The translations under genes were made by a program, and so were the position numbers. A stretch of DNA of 64,000 nt from Blastococcus sp. HT6-4 (lineage in GTDB: Bacteria; Actinomycetota; Actinomycetes; Mycobacteriales; Geodermatophilaceae): NCBI RefSeq assembly GCF_039679125.1, contig NZ_CP155551.1, forward strand, positions 620,001 to 684,000, written 5' to 3'. The notes under the pieces are model-generated. The model saw only the letters and a list, made by a program, of their open reading frames with translations. It was not told the DNA's origin and made no database searches. Position 1 is the first letter of the stretch. Each line of letters opens with the position of its first letter. Of the stretch, positions 7,676-19,917 are shown piece after piece.

Positions 7676-10363
7676 TCAGGGACCCACCGCGGACCGGATC
7701 CGCACGGTGGTGCCCTCGGGGCTCGGGACGGCGGTGACGTCGCCGAACGCGCTCATCAGCGTCGAGCCGCGCCCGCGGTCCATGCTGGGCACCCGTTCCC
7801 GCCACTGGCCGTAGTCGCGGATGCTGATCTCCACCAGGCCGCGGCCGACGGCGGCGGCGACGTCGACGAACGGCTCGGTGGGCTCCTGGGCGTGCTCGAT
7901 GGCGTTGCTCGTGGCCTCGCAGGCGGCCAGCAGCAGGTCGTAGGCCTGGTCGGGGTCGACCCCGGCCTCCTCGAGCAACCCGCGCAGCCGGCGGCGCACG
8001 ACCGGGATCGAGGAGAGCTCCGCCGGGAGCCGCCACCGCGCCCGGACGTCGGCGCGCGGCTGGGCGGCTCCGGCCGCACCGCGGGGCGCCGGGACGGGCT
8101 CGGGGCGGGCGACCGGGACGCCGGTCACGGGCCCGGGGGCGGGGGCGGGCAGCGGTCCGGGTGCGGGCTGCGGTGGTCCGGGTGCGGGCAGGGCGCGGCC
8201 GGCGGCTCGCTCGAGGGCGACCCGTACGCGGGCCAGCAGCTCCGCGGCACGGAACGGCTTGGCCAGGTAGTCGTCGGCCCCGGCCTCCAGCCCCTCCACC
8301 GACGCGTCCTGGCCGGCGCGCGCGGTCAGCATGATCACCGGGACGTGCCGGGTGGCGGGGTCGGCCCGCAGCGCGCGGAGCAGCTCGAACCCGTCGATGC
8401 GCGGCATCATCACGTCGGTCAGCACCAGGTCGGGCACGGAGCCGGCCACCGCGGCCAGCGCCTCCTCGCCATTGGCGGTGGTGCGCACGCTCCAGTGCGG
8501 GCCGAGCAGCCGGGCCAGGTAGTCCCGCATGTCGGCGTTGTCGTCGACGACGAGGATCGTCGCGCCGCCGGGCGGGCCGGGAACCGGTCCCGCCGGCCGC
8601 GCGGCGTCCTGCTCCCAGCTGGCCGCCTCGCCCCGGGCCGCCTCCGACGGCGCGACGGCGGGCCCGTCGGCCGCGGCGTCGGCTGCGCCGTAGGGCAGCG
8701 CGACGGTGAACGTGCTGCCCCGGCCCGGCTCGCTGGTGACCGAGACGTCGCCCCCGTGCAGTGCGGCCAGCTCCTGCACCAGCGCCAGGCCGATGCCGGT
8801 GCCCTCGCGGGTGCGCGCCGCGGCTCCGGCGACGCGGTGGAACCGCTGGAACAGGTGCGGCAGCTCCTCCGCCACGATCCCGACGCCGGTGTCGGTGACG
8901 GTCAGCAGGAACCCGTCCTCCCCGGCCCGCAGGGCGACGTCGATCCGGCCGACGAAGGTGTACTTCACCGCGTTGGCCAGCAGGTTGACCACGATCTTCT
9001 CCCACATGCGGGGATCGACGAACGCGGGCCGGCCCAGCGGCGGGCAGTCGACGGTCAGCCGCAGGCCCGCGCGCTCCGCGGCCGAGCGGAAGATGCCGGC
9101 CAGCTCCGCGGTGAACGTCGCGACGTCCGTCGGCACCCGCACGGGGGTGGCCCGGCCGGCCTCGATGCTGGCGAAGTCGAGCAGGTCGTTGACCAGCCGC
9201 TGCAGCCGCTGCCCGTTGCGCATGGCGACGCTCAGCTGCTCGCGCACGTCGCCGGGGAGCGGCTGGGCCGGGTCGTCGAGCACGTCGCCGATCGGCCCGA
9301 GGAGCAGCGTGAGGGGCGTGCGCAGCTCGTGGCTCACGTCGGAGAAGAACGTGGTCTTCGCCCGGTCCAGCTCGGCCAGGGACGCCGCCCGTTCCCGCTC
9401 GCTCTCGAAGGCGCGGATGTTGACCACGGCCGCGGCGAACTGGCCGGCCACGAGGTCGTGGAACGAGCGGTAGTCGTCGTCCAGGGCGAGGTTCGGGCTG
9501 GTGCCCAGCACCAGGTGTCCCAGGGGGACCGCGTCGCGGCCGGCCGACAGCGGGACGACGACCGCGTCGGTGACGGGGTCGCCCCACGGGCCGCCGGCGG
9601 CGCCGAGCCGGGTGAGGTCCCCGGGGAGGTCGCCGGGGTCGCCGGCCGGCAGCAGGTCCGCGTCGCAGCCGGCGGTGGCCGCCCGGTGCAGTCGCCCGTC
9701 GTCGGTGGACAGGTAGACGGCGGCGAAGGGGATGTCGAGGGCGTCGCCGACCATGGTGCGGCACATCGCCGACAGCACCCCCTCGATCGGCTCGCCGAGC
9801 TGCCCACCCACGATCGCCAGCTCCCGGAGCAGCCGCTGGCGCCGGGCGGCGACCAGCTCTCCGGTGACCTCGGTGCAGACGGCGTGGATGCCGGCGACCC
9901 GGCCGTCGTCGTCGAACGCCGGTGCGTGGGAGACGGTGAAGTAGGTCTCCTCCCGGTAGCCGGCGCGCTGGAGCGGGAGGAGCAGCCCCGGCATCCACGA
10001 CGCCTCGAGCGTGGTCATGGCCCGCTCGATGGGTGGCCCGAGCACCGCCCACGTCTCGGGCTGGGTGAGCCGGATGTCCTTCCCGATCGCCGGGTGCTTG
10101 GCGCCGATCACGGGGGCGTAGGCGTCGTTGTAGAACTGCAGCAGGTCCGGCCCCCAGCAGACGATCATGGGGAAGCGCGAGACGAGCACCTGGCGGACGA
10201 TCACCCGGAGGCTGATCGGCCAGGTCTCCACGGGGCCGACCGAGGTGCCCGCCCAGTCGAAGCAGGCCATGATCCGGCCGGCCTCCCCGCCCGCGGCGAA
10301 GAGGTCGCCACCGTCGGCACCCGACGACGTACCGGGGTCCACACCCACCTCCAGCCGGGACAC
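7676..10363 (-). CDS. Hybrid histidine kinase with receiver and RsbW-like ATPase domains
   Basis: About 895 aa, soluble, no membrane segments seen. Order: PAS-like sensor (about 30-170), GAF (about 185-320), HisKA with His345 in SDVSHELRTP, HATPase with NLLANAVKYT (460-469), DTGVGI and GTGIGLAL (521-528), receiver with DD at 607-608, phospho-acceptor Asp650 and Lys702, a Pro/Ala linker (723-777), then a second HATPase of the RsbW/anti-sigma type (778-895) with CEATSNAIEHA and RGRGSTLMSAF. The fusion would join phosphorelay input to partner-switching output, possibly by binding an anti-sigma antagonist or a sigma factor. Start is uncertain: GTG at 10363 (GAGG 5 nt before), 10369 or 10342 (GGAGG 5 nt before). 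Only a 41-bp gap separates it from serC upstream. Confidence 0.9.
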   Translation of the reverse strand: MSRLEVGVDPGTSSGADGGDLFAAGGEAGRIMACFDWAGTSVGPVETWPISLRVIVRQVLVSRFPMIVCWGPDLLQFYNDAYAPVIGAKHPAIGKDIRLTQPETWAVLGPPIERAMTTLEASWMPGLLLPLQRAGYREETYFTVSHAPAFDDDGRVAGIHAVCTEVTGELVAARRQRLLRELAIVGGQLGEPIEGVLSAMCRTMVGDALDIPFAAVYLSTDDGRLHRAATAGCDADLLPAGDPGDLPGDLTRLGAAGGPWGDPVTDAVVVPLSAGRDAVPLGHLVLGTSPNLALDDDYRSFHDLVAGQFAAAVVNIRAFESERERAASLAELDRAKTTFFSDVSHELRTPLTLLLGPIGDVLDDPAQPLPGDVREQLSVAMRNGQRLQRLVNDLLDFASIEAGRATPVRVPTDVATFTAELAGIFRSAAERAGLRLTVDCPPLGRPAFVDPRMWEKIVVNLLANAVKYTFVGRIDVALRAGEDGFLLTVTDTGVGIVAEELPHLFQRFHRVAGAAARTREGTGIGLALVQELAALHGGDVSVTSEPGRGSTFTVALPYGAADAAADGPAVAPSEAARGEAASWEQDAARPAGPVPGPPGGATILVVDDNADMRDYLARLLGPHWSVRTTANGEEALAAVAGSVPDLVLTDVMMPRIDGFELLRALRADPATRHVPVIMLTARAGQDASVEGLEAGADDYLAKPFRAAELLARVRVALERAAGRALPAPGPPQPAPGPLPAPAPGPVTGVPVARPEPVPAPRGAAGAAQPRADVRARWRLPAELSSIPVVRRRLRGLLEEAGVDPDQAYDLLLAACEATSNAIEHAQEPTEPFVDVAAAVGRGLVEISIRDYGQWRERVPSMDRGRGSTLMSAFGDVTAVPSPEGTTVRIRSAVGP

Positions 10364-10404
10364 GTGCACCTCGCCCACCCGGCTCCCGGAGCCGGGTCCC
10401 TCCC

Positions 10405-12754
<2,350 letters not shown>

Positions 12755-12880
12755 GTCGCATGCTCCTCTGCGCGCGGAACCACGTGCGCGCAGGGGATCG
12801 CGCACGATTGCGTGCCGACCCTAGGCCGTGCCGGCACGCCCGGTACACGGGGGGCCGGGTGGCGGTGTCAGCATGGCGAC

Positions 12881-13528
12881 GTGCCCGACGTCTCCCGCAT
12901 GCGCACGGACTACACCGCCGGCCGGCTCGGCGAGGACGACCTCGCCCCCACGTGGGCCGAGCAGTTCGACCGCTGGTTCCGCGACGCGGTCGCCGCGGAG
13001 CTGCCCGAACCCAACGCCGTCGTCGTCGCCACGGCCGACGCCGACGGCGCCCCCGACGCCCGCATCGTGCTGATGAAGGGGTACGACGCCGCCGGGTTCG
13101 TCTTCGGCACCAGCTACGCCTCGGCCAAGGGCGCGCAGCTGGCGGTGAACCCGCGGGCGGCCCTGGTCTTCCCCTGGCACCCGATGCAGCGGCAGGTCCG
13201 GGTGGCCGGGCGGGTCGAGCGGATCGGGAGCACCGCATCCGACGGGCTCTGGGACCCGCGCCCCCGGGGCGCCCAGCTCGCGGCCGTGGCCTCGGTCCAG
13301 TCGACCGTCGTCGACTCCCGGGAGGAGCTGGCCGAGCGGGTGCGTCTGCTGGACGCGCAGACCCCGGAGGGGCCGGTGCCGCGGCCGGAGGTCTGGGGCG
13401 GCTACCGGGTCGTGCCCGAGCGGGTGGAGTTCTGGCAGGGCGGCGGCGACCGATTGCACGACCGGCTGCGGTTCGTCCTGGACGAGGCGGAGGGCGGGGG
13501 CTGGCTCGTCCAGCGGCTCGCGCCGTGA
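12881..13528 (+). CDS. pdxH: Pyridoxamine 5'-phosphate oxidase
   Basis: 215-aa FMN flavoprotein oxidising pyridoxine/pyridoxamine phosphate to pyridoxal 5'-phosphate. Family blocks are in order: EPNAVVVATADADGAP, RIVLMKGYDAAGFVF, FPWHPMQRQVRVAGRVERI, VPRPEVWGGYRVVPERVEFW and RLHDRL, ending WLVQRLAP, which is the expected C-terminus. GTG at 12881 is chosen because homology starts just after it and a -10-like CAGCAT ends 6 nt before, suggesting a leaderless message. Pairing with a divergent citrate synthase recurs in actinobacteria. The MFS exporter follows 16 bp later and may be co-transcribed. Confidence 0.93.
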   Translation: MPDVSRMRTDYTAGRLGEDDLAPTWAEQFDRWFRDAVAAELPEPNAVVVATADADGAPDARIVLMKGYDAAGFVFGTSYASAKGAQLAVNPRAALVFPWHPMQRQVRVAGRVERIGSTASDGLWDPRPRGAQLAAVASVQSTVVDSREELAERVRLLDAQTPEGPVPRPEVWGGYRVVPERVEFWQGGGDRLHDRLRFVLDEAEGGGWLVQRLAP

Positions 13529-13544
13529 ACGAACCGGTGACACC

Positions 13545-14870
13545 GTGACCCAGCCGGTCGAGCCGGGGGAGGGTGGCGCGCCGGTCGAGGAGCCCATGCC
13601 GGAGCAGGTGCGCCGGCGCGGGTGGGCCATCGACACCACGCCGTTGCGCGACCCGGGCTACCGCCGGCTGTTCTGGGGGATCGCCACCACCACGATCGGC
13701 CAGCAGATGACGCTCGTGGCCGTTCCGTTCCAGGTCTACGCGCTGACCGGGTCCTCGTTCATGGTCGGCGTCACGTCGATGGTGGCGCTCGTCCCGCTGA
13801 TCGTGTTCGGCCTGCTCGGCGGCGCGATCGCCGACGCCATGGACCGCCGGCGGCTGCTCGTGATCACCTCGGTCGGCGCGGCGGTCACCAGTGCGCTGCT
13901 CGCGGCGCAGGCGCTGCTGCCCGGTGGCGGGAACCTCGCCCTGCTGTGGGTGCTGACCGCCGCGGTCTCCGCGTTCACCGCGGTCAACTCCCCGGCGCGC
14001 TACGCCGTCATCCCCGCCCTCGTCGGCCCGGCGGGCGTGCCGGCGGCCAACGCCCTGGCCATGACCGTCCGGCAGATCGGCGTCATCGTCGGCCCGCTGG
14101 TGGCCGGCCTGCTGATCGGGCTCGGCTCCCTGTTCACCGCCTACGCCATCGACGCCGCGGGGTTCCTCGTCGCCGTCCTGCTGCTGCGGGGGCTGCCGCC
14201 GCTGCCACCGGGACGGGCGGCCGGCCCCGTCCGGCTGCGGGCGACGGTGCACGGGGTGTGGGAGGGCTTCGCGTTCCTGCGCACCCAGCCGGTGCTGCTC
14301 ATGACGTTCGTCGTCGACGTCGTCGCGATGCTGTTCGCCTGGCCGCAGGCGGTGTTCCCCGAGTTGTCCGACACCCGGTTCGAGGGCTCGCCGAACGCGC
14401 TGGGCTGGCTCTTCGCCGGCATCTCGATCGGCGCGCTGGTGATGGGCCTGACGTCGGGCTGGGTGTCCCGCATCGACCGGCAGGGTGCGGTGGTGATCGT
14501 CTCCATCGCGGTCTGGGCCGTGGCGATCATCGGCTTCGGCTACGCCCCGACGCTGTGGCTCGCGGTGCTGTGCCTGGCCGTCGCGGGGGCGGGGGACATG
14601 GTCAGCGCGGTGCTGCGGTCGGCGATGCTGCAGCTGGCGGCGCCGGAGGAGATGCGCGGGCGGATGCAGGGCGTCTTCATCGTCGTGGTCACCGGCGGCC
14701 CCCGGCTGGGCGACCTGCGGGCCGGCGGGCTGGCCAGCGCCGCCGGCGTCACCTTCGCCATGGTGTCCGGCGGCGTGGTGGTGGTGCTCGCGATGGTGGC
14801 CGTCGCGGTGCTGGTGCCCTCGTTCTGGTTCTACCGCGCCTCGCGGTCCGCGGCCGACGGACGCCACTGA
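13545..14870 (+). CDS. MFS transporter, EntS-like (DHA3)
   Basis: 441-aa inner-membrane proton-driven exporter. About ten to twelve hydrophobic segments are visible from residue 35 on. The MFS loop motif GGAIADAMDRRRLL lies after the second helix, and the first helix carries FWGIATTTIGQQMTLVAVPF, typical of the EntS/transmembrane secretion effector group. The GTG start at 13545 is 16 bp after the pdxH stop. The helix 10-11 region (VTGGPRLGDLRAGGLAS) matches the family. Substrate unknown; relatives export siderophores or macrolides. Confidence 0.85.
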   Translation: MTQPVEPGEGGAPVEEPMPEQVRRRGWAIDTTPLRDPGYRRLFWGIATTTIGQQMTLVAVPFQVYALTGSSFMVGVTSMVALVPLIVFGLLGGAIADAMDRRRLLVITSVGAAVTSALLAAQALLPGGGNLALLWVLTAAVSAFTAVNSPARYAVIPALVGPAGVPAANALAMTVRQIGVIVGPLVAGLLIGLGSLFTAYAIDAAGFLVAVLLLRGLPPLPPGRAAGPVRLRATVHGVWEGFAFLRTQPVLLMTFVVDVVAMLFAWPQAVFPELSDTRFEGSPNALGWLFAGISIGALVMGLTSGWVSRIDRQGAVVIVSIAVWAVAIIGFGYAPTLWLAVLCLAVAGAGDMVSAVLRSAMLQLAAPEEMRGRMQGVFIVVVTGGPRLGDLRAGGLASAAGVTFAMVSGGVVVVLAMVAVAVLVPSFWFYRASRSAADGRH

Positions 14871-14985
14871 CCCCGATCGGGGCCCGGCCGGGCTCGCCCG
14901 CCCCCGAGAGTGGCGAGGCCGGCCGGACCCGCCTTGCATATCCGGTCGCGGCCGGCCCTACTCGCCGGCGCGGGCACCGGGCTCC

Positions 14986-15654
14986 TCAGGGGAGCGCGCC
15001 GGCGACCACCCCCAGGTCGGCGACCAGGGCGTCGTAGGCGGCGGCCCGCGCCTCGTCGGGGGTGCGCAGGATCGCCGACGGGTGCGTGGTGGCGAGGATC
15101 CAGGTCTGGTGCGGGGCGTCCTCGTCGTCGTCCTCGGACGGTGCCGGGGCGCCCGGCACGGTCCACGGCAGCAGCCGGCCGCGCTCGCGGGTGATGCGGA
15201 ACGACGGCGAGATCAGCGACTTCGCCGCCGTCGCACCGAGCGCCACGACCACCTCCGGCTGCAGCACGGCGAACTCCGCCTCCAGCCACGGCCGGCAGGC
15301 CCGAAGGTGCTCCGGCCGGGGCGTCTGGTGGATCCGCCGCTTGCCCTTGACGGTGTGGGAGAAGTGCTTGACCGAGTTGGTGACGTAGCTGTCCCGGCGG
15401 TCGATGCCGGCGTCGGCCAGGGCCCTGTCGAGCAGCCGCCCGGCCGGCCCGACGAACGGCTCGCCCCTCCGGTCCTCCTGGTCGCCGGGCTGCTCGCCGA
15501 CGAACACGATCCGCGCGGTCTCCGGGCCCTCGCCGAAGACGGTCTGCGTGGTGTCCTGCCACAGCTCACAGGCCCGGCACCCGGCCGCCGCGCCGCGCAG
15601 CTGCTCCAGCCCGACGCCGACGGGCGGCTGCGCCACACCGCTGCCCTCGCTCAT
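14986..15654 (-). CDS. udgX: UdgX-type uracil-DNA glycosylase
   Basis: 222-aa Fe-S uracil-DNA glycosylase of the family 4-like UdgX group. UdgX of M. smegmatis excises uracil and remains covalently bound to the abasic site through a histidine in its R-loop. Motif A GEQPGDQED lies at 53-61, FVGPAGRLLDRAL at 67-79 and the R-loop KGKRRIHQTP at 103-112, with the key histidine at residue 109. Motif THPSAIL (near 193) is motif B. Cys26 and Cys29, with two cysteines elsewhere, fit the 4Fe-4S site. ATG at 15654 gives the expected length; -10-like TGTCAT ends 6 nt before it. Divergent from the ABC pair. Confidence 0.9.
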   Translation of the reverse strand: MSEGSGVAQPPVGVGLEQLRGAAAGCRACELWQDTTQTVFGEGPETARIVFVGEQPGDQEDRRGEPFVGPAGRLLDRALADAGIDRRDSYVTNSVKHFSHTVKGKRRIHQTPRPEHLRACRPWLEAEFAVLQPEVVVALGATAAKSLISPSFRITRERGRLLPWTVPGAPAPSEDDDEDAPHQTWILATTHPSAILRTPDEARAAAYDALVADLGVVAGALP

Positions 15655-15760
15655 GGACCGATGACACCGCACGCGGCGGGCCGCCGCCACCGAGATCTGC
15701 CGCAGCCGGCGACCCAGCCGATACGGTTCGGGGCAGGAACAGGCGACGGCAGGAGGAAAG

Positions 15761-16677
<917 letters not shown>

Positions 16678-16681
<4 letters not shown>

Positions 16682-17874
16682 ACGCCCCGACCGGAACGCC
16701 GGCGCGCGCGCCGGGCAGCACGGAGCTGGTCCGGCTGGTCGCCGGCCGCGAGATCTCCACCCGGCTCCGGGACAAGAACTTCATCATCGGCGTGGCGCTC
16801 ACGGTCCTGCTGCTCCTCGGGATCATGGCCTTCCAGATCGCCGTCGGCACCGGCGGCGACGAGGGACGGGTCGGCGTGGTGGGGGACACCTCCCAGCTCG
16901 GCCCGGCCATCGAGGCCCAGGGCGAGGCCGTCGGCATGGACGTGACGGTCGTGCCGCTCGACGACGAGGCGGCCGCCCGTGCCGCGGTGGAGTCCGAGGA
17001 CGTCGACGGCGCGTTGCTGGCAGGCGGCCCGACCCCGCAGCTCCTGGTGCCCGACCGCGACGCGACGATGGAGGCGGTCGTGAACGGCGCCGTGGGGGCG
17101 ATCGCCGTCGCCGAGCAGCTGGCCGAGGCGGGCGTCGACCTCAGCTCGGTACCGGAGGTCGACGTCACCTCGCTGGCCGAGGACGACGGCGGGGAGGAGC
17201 AGGTCCTCGTCGCGATCATCGGCGTCGCCCTGCTCTACGGCCTGCTGATCATGTTCGGCCAGTTCGTCGCGCAGGGCGTGGTCGAGGAGAAGGCCAGCCG
17301 CGTGGTGGAGCTCCTGCTGGCGACCATGAAGCCCTGGCAGCTGCTGGCCGGGAAGATCCTCGGCCTGGGCGTGCTCGGGCTGGCGCAGATCGTCCTGATC
17401 GGGGTCATCAGCGTCGGCGGCGCGCTCGCCTTCGACCTGGTCACGGTGCCCGGTGACCTCATCAGCACCGTGGTGTCGGTGATCCTGTGGTTCGTGCTCG
17501 GCTACGCGTTCTACGCGTCGGTGTTCGCCGTGGCGGCGTCGCTGGTCAGCCGCCAGGAGGATCTCGGCAGCGTGCTGACGCCGATGATGCTGCTGCTCAT
17601 CGCCGGGTTCTTCGTCGGCCTCCAGGCCGCGGCGGACCCGTCGGGGACGCTGGCGGTCGTCACCTCCTACGTGCCCGGCCTCTCCCCGCTGGTGATGCCG
17701 GTCCGGCAGGCGGCCGGCGAGGCGGCGCTGTGGGAGGTCGTCCTGGCCGTCGCGCTCATGCTCGTGGCGATCGCCGTCGCCGTCCGGCTGGGCGGCCGCG
17801 TCTACGCCGGGGCCCTGCTGCGCACCAGCGGGAAGACCAAGCTGCGGGACGCGCTGAAGGCCGCGCAGGGCTGA
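16678..17874 (+). CDS. ABC-2 type permease, NatB-like
   Basis: 398-aa membrane subunit. One N-terminal helix (FIIGVALTVLLLLGIMAF, about 31-48) is followed by a large extracytoplasmic domain (about 50-175) and five or more C-terminal helices, the layout of NatB/YhaP permeases. The motif VVEEKASRVVELLLATMKPW (about 200-219) is the conserved cytoplasmic loop. GTG at 16678 overlaps the stop of the ATPase. The C-terminus is basic (RTSGKTKLRDALKAAQG). It forms the membrane channel with the preceding ATPase. Confidence 0.88.
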
Positions 17875-17909
17875 GGATTGCCCGGCCGGCCGCCGGGTAG
17901 CCGCGCGGC

Positions 17910-18890
17910 ATGGCGATGCAGCTGGGCTACACGATGATGACCGAGCAGGCCGGCCCGAAGGAGCTGGTCGGGCACGTGGTCGGGGCCGAGGAGGTGGGCT
18001 TCGACTTCGCCGTCAGCAGCGACCACTTCTTCCCGTGGCTGGACGAGATGGGGCACTCGCCGAACGCGTGGGTGACCCTGGGCGCCGCCGCGCAGGCCAC
18101 CAGCCGCATCCCGCTGATGACCTACGTGACCTGCCCGAGCTTCCGGTACCACCCGGCGGTCGTGGCGCAGCAGGCCGCGACGCTGCAGATCCTCTCCGAC
18201 GGCCGGTTCACCCTGGGCCTGGGCGCCGGGGAGAACCTCAACGAGCACGTCGTCGGTGCCGGCTGGCCGCCCGCCGACGTCCGCCACGAGATGCTCGTCG
18301 AGGCCGTCCACATCATCAGCGACCTCTTCGACGGCGACGGCTACACCAACCACCGCGGCGAGCACTTCGACGTCGAGTCGGCCAAGCTCTGGGACCTCCC
18401 GGAGAAGCGGGTGCCCATCGGCGTCGCGGTCTCGGGCAAGCAGTCGTGCCGGATCGCCGGCGAGCTGGCCGACGCGATGATCGCCGTGGAGCCGGAGGCC
18501 GAGCTCGGCGAGCACTTCGACGCCGCGGGCGGGGCCGGCAAGCCGCGGATCGGCCAGATGCCGATCTGCTTCGACACCGACCGCGACGCCGCGGTGCAGC
18601 GGGCCCACTCGCTGTTCCGCTGGTTCGGCTTCGGCTGGAAGGTCAACGCCGAGCTGCCCGGCCCCACGGCGTTCGACGCGGCCGCCCAGTTCGTCCGGCC
18701 GGAGGACGTCGCGGGGTCCATCCCGTGCGGCGACGACGTCGAGGCGGTGATCGAGGGCGCCAAGGAGTACGCCGAGGCCGGGTTCACCCACCTGGCCCTC
18801 GTGCAGATCGGCGGGGACCAGCAGCAGCCGTATCTCGAGTGGACCCGGACCACCCTGATGCCGGCCTGGCGGGAGGCGTTCGGCAGCTGA
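17910..18890 (+). CDS. F420-dependent LLM-class oxidoreductase
   Basis: 326-aa TIM-barrel flavin/deazaflavin-dependent enzyme of the G6PDH-like F420 group. SSDHFFPW (around 31-38), the region TYVTCPSFRYHPAVVAQQAA (around 71-90), GLGAGENLNEHVVG and the terminal IGGDQQQPYLEWTR are family marks. Such enzymes use coenzyme F420 for hydride transfer; this subgroup (TIGR03557-like) has no firmly known substrate, and true glucose-6-phosphate dehydrogenase activity should not be assumed. ATG at 17910 follows a weak site. It stands alone between the ABC pair and a TPR gene, with a hairpin 70 bp after the stop. Confidence 0.85.
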   Translation: MAMQLGYTMMTEQAGPKELVGHVVGAEEVGFDFAVSSDHFFPWLDEMGHSPNAWVTLGAAAQATSRIPLMTYVTCPSFRYHPAVVAQQAATLQILSDGRFTLGLGAGENLNEHVVGAGWPPADVRHEMLVEAVHIISDLFDGDGYTNHRGEHFDVESAKLWDLPEKRVPIGVAVSGKQSCRIAGELADAMIAVEPEAELGEHFDAAGGAGKPRIGQMPICFDTDRDAAVQRAHSLFRWFGFGWKVNAELPGPTAFDAAAQFVRPEDVAGSIPCGDDVEAVIEGAKEYAEAGFTHLALVQIGGDQQQPYLEWTRTTLMPAWREAFGS

Positions 18891-18960
18891 ACCGGGCCCC
18901 GGGCCAGCTGATCGGGTGATCGACGGGGGTCCGGCCGCTCCCTTGGGGTGAGGTCGGTGC

Positions 18961-18994
18961 TCGCGGGGGCGCAGAACCGGGGGCGCCCCCGCGA
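18961..18994. terminator. Strong hairpin between F420 enzyme and TPR gene
   Basis: A 12-bp perfect GC-rich stem (18961-18972 with 18983-18994, core CGCGGGGGCGC) and a 10-nt loop, 70 bp past the upstream stop and 11 bp before the TPR start codon. It is probably a terminator for the oxidoreductase gene; being so close to the next start it could also act on that gene's leader. No U-tract. Confidence 0.45.
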
Positions 18995-19005
18995 TCATCG
19001 GCGTC

Positions 19006-19866
19006 ATGACCGAGGACCTGGACGTGCGGCTGCGGCGGCTGCTCGCCTCCGACGACGCCGACGCGCTCATCGACCTCGGCTGCGACCTGGCCGACGCCGG
19101 CCGGCAGGAGGACGCCGAGGCGTGCTTCCGGCGCGCCTTCGACCTCGGTGACTCGGTCGCCGCGTTCAACCTCGGCAACTCCCTCGCCGCCCAGAACCGC
19201 TGGGAGGAGGCGGTGGACGCCTACGAGGTGGCGCTGCGCGGCGGCGAGGCCGACGCCTGGCGCAACCTCGGCCTGGTGCTGGAGGACCTCGGTGACCTCG
19301 CCGGCGCCATGCGCGCCTACCGGGGCGCCGCGGCCGCCGGTGACCTGGAGGGCGGGCTGCAGCTGGCCTTCCTCCTGCGCGAGCAGGGGGAGCGCGAGCA
19401 GGCCATGGCGGTGGCCGAGGAGTTCGCGGCCGCCGGTGACGAGGAGGCCGCGGCCGTCGTCGCCTGCTGGCGCTGGTGCTCCACCCTCGACCCGGCCCTG
19501 GAACCGGAGCTGCGCGCCGGCCAGCACCACTTCCCGGCCGCCCGTGCCGACCTGGCGCACCTGCTGCGCGAGACCGGCCGCTCCGCGGAGGCCCGGGCGG
19601 TGCTGGAGCGCGGCGCCAAGCTGGGGGAGCAGGTGGCCTGGCTGCCGCTGGGCAACCTCTACCGCGAGGAGCTCGGCGACGAGGAGGCCGCGGAGGAGGC
19701 CTACCGCAGCGGCATCGCCGCCGGTGACGCGTTCTGCCACCAGAACCTCGCCGTCCTGCTCGCGGACCGGGGTGACCTCGAGGGCGCCGTCGAGCAGTTC
19801 CGGCTGGGCGCCGCGGCCGGTGACCAGCTGGCCGCGCAGTGCCTGCGGGAGCTCGAGCTCGACTGA
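19006..19866 (+). CDS. Tetratricopeptide (SEL1-like) repeat protein
   Basis: 286-aa all-helical protein built of about eight 34-37-residue repeats, each with an A-G-D turn (GDSVAAFNLGNSLAAQ, GEADAWRNLGLVLED, GDLEGGLQLAFLLRE, GDAFCHQNLAVLLAD, GDQLAAQCL). Such arrays form a superhelical protein-binding surface; partner unknown. No signal peptide or membrane segment. ATG at 19006 follows GATCAT about 7 nt upstream, possibly a leaderless promoter, and the hairpin at 18961-18994. It lies 51 bp before the PEP carboxylase gene on the same strand but a -10-like element precedes that gene, so co-transcription is not required. Confidence 0.78.
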   Translation: MTEDLDVRLRRLLASDDADALIDLGCDLADAGRQEDAEACFRRAFDLGDSVAAFNLGNSLAAQNRWEEAVDAYEVALRGGEADAWRNLGLVLEDLGDLAGAMRAYRGAAAAGDLEGGLQLAFLLREQGEREQAMAVAEEFAAAGDEEAAAVVACWRWCSTLDPALEPELRAGQHHFPAARADLAHLLRETGRSAEARAVLERGAKLGEQVAWLPLGNLYREELGDEEAAEEAYRSGIAAGDAFCHQNLAVLLADRGDLEGAVEQFRLGAAAGDQLAAQCLRELELD

Positions 19867-19905
19867 TCGCGGGGGCCGCGACACGGTCCCGTCACACGCG
19901 TCCCC

Positions 19906-19911
19906 GATACT
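19906..19911 (+). promoter_or_regulatory. -10-like hexamer of ppc (leaderless arrangement)
   Basis: GATACT ends 6 nt before the ppc GTG at 19918, the spacing that places the transcription start on the start codon. No convincing -35 is seen. Confidence 0.45.
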
Positions 19912-19917
19912 CAAGGT

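Noticed and set aside
14871-14985. CCCCGATCGGGG palindrome as terminator between MFS and udgX
   Set aside because: The self-complementary 12-mer leaves no loop and no U-tract; too weak to call.
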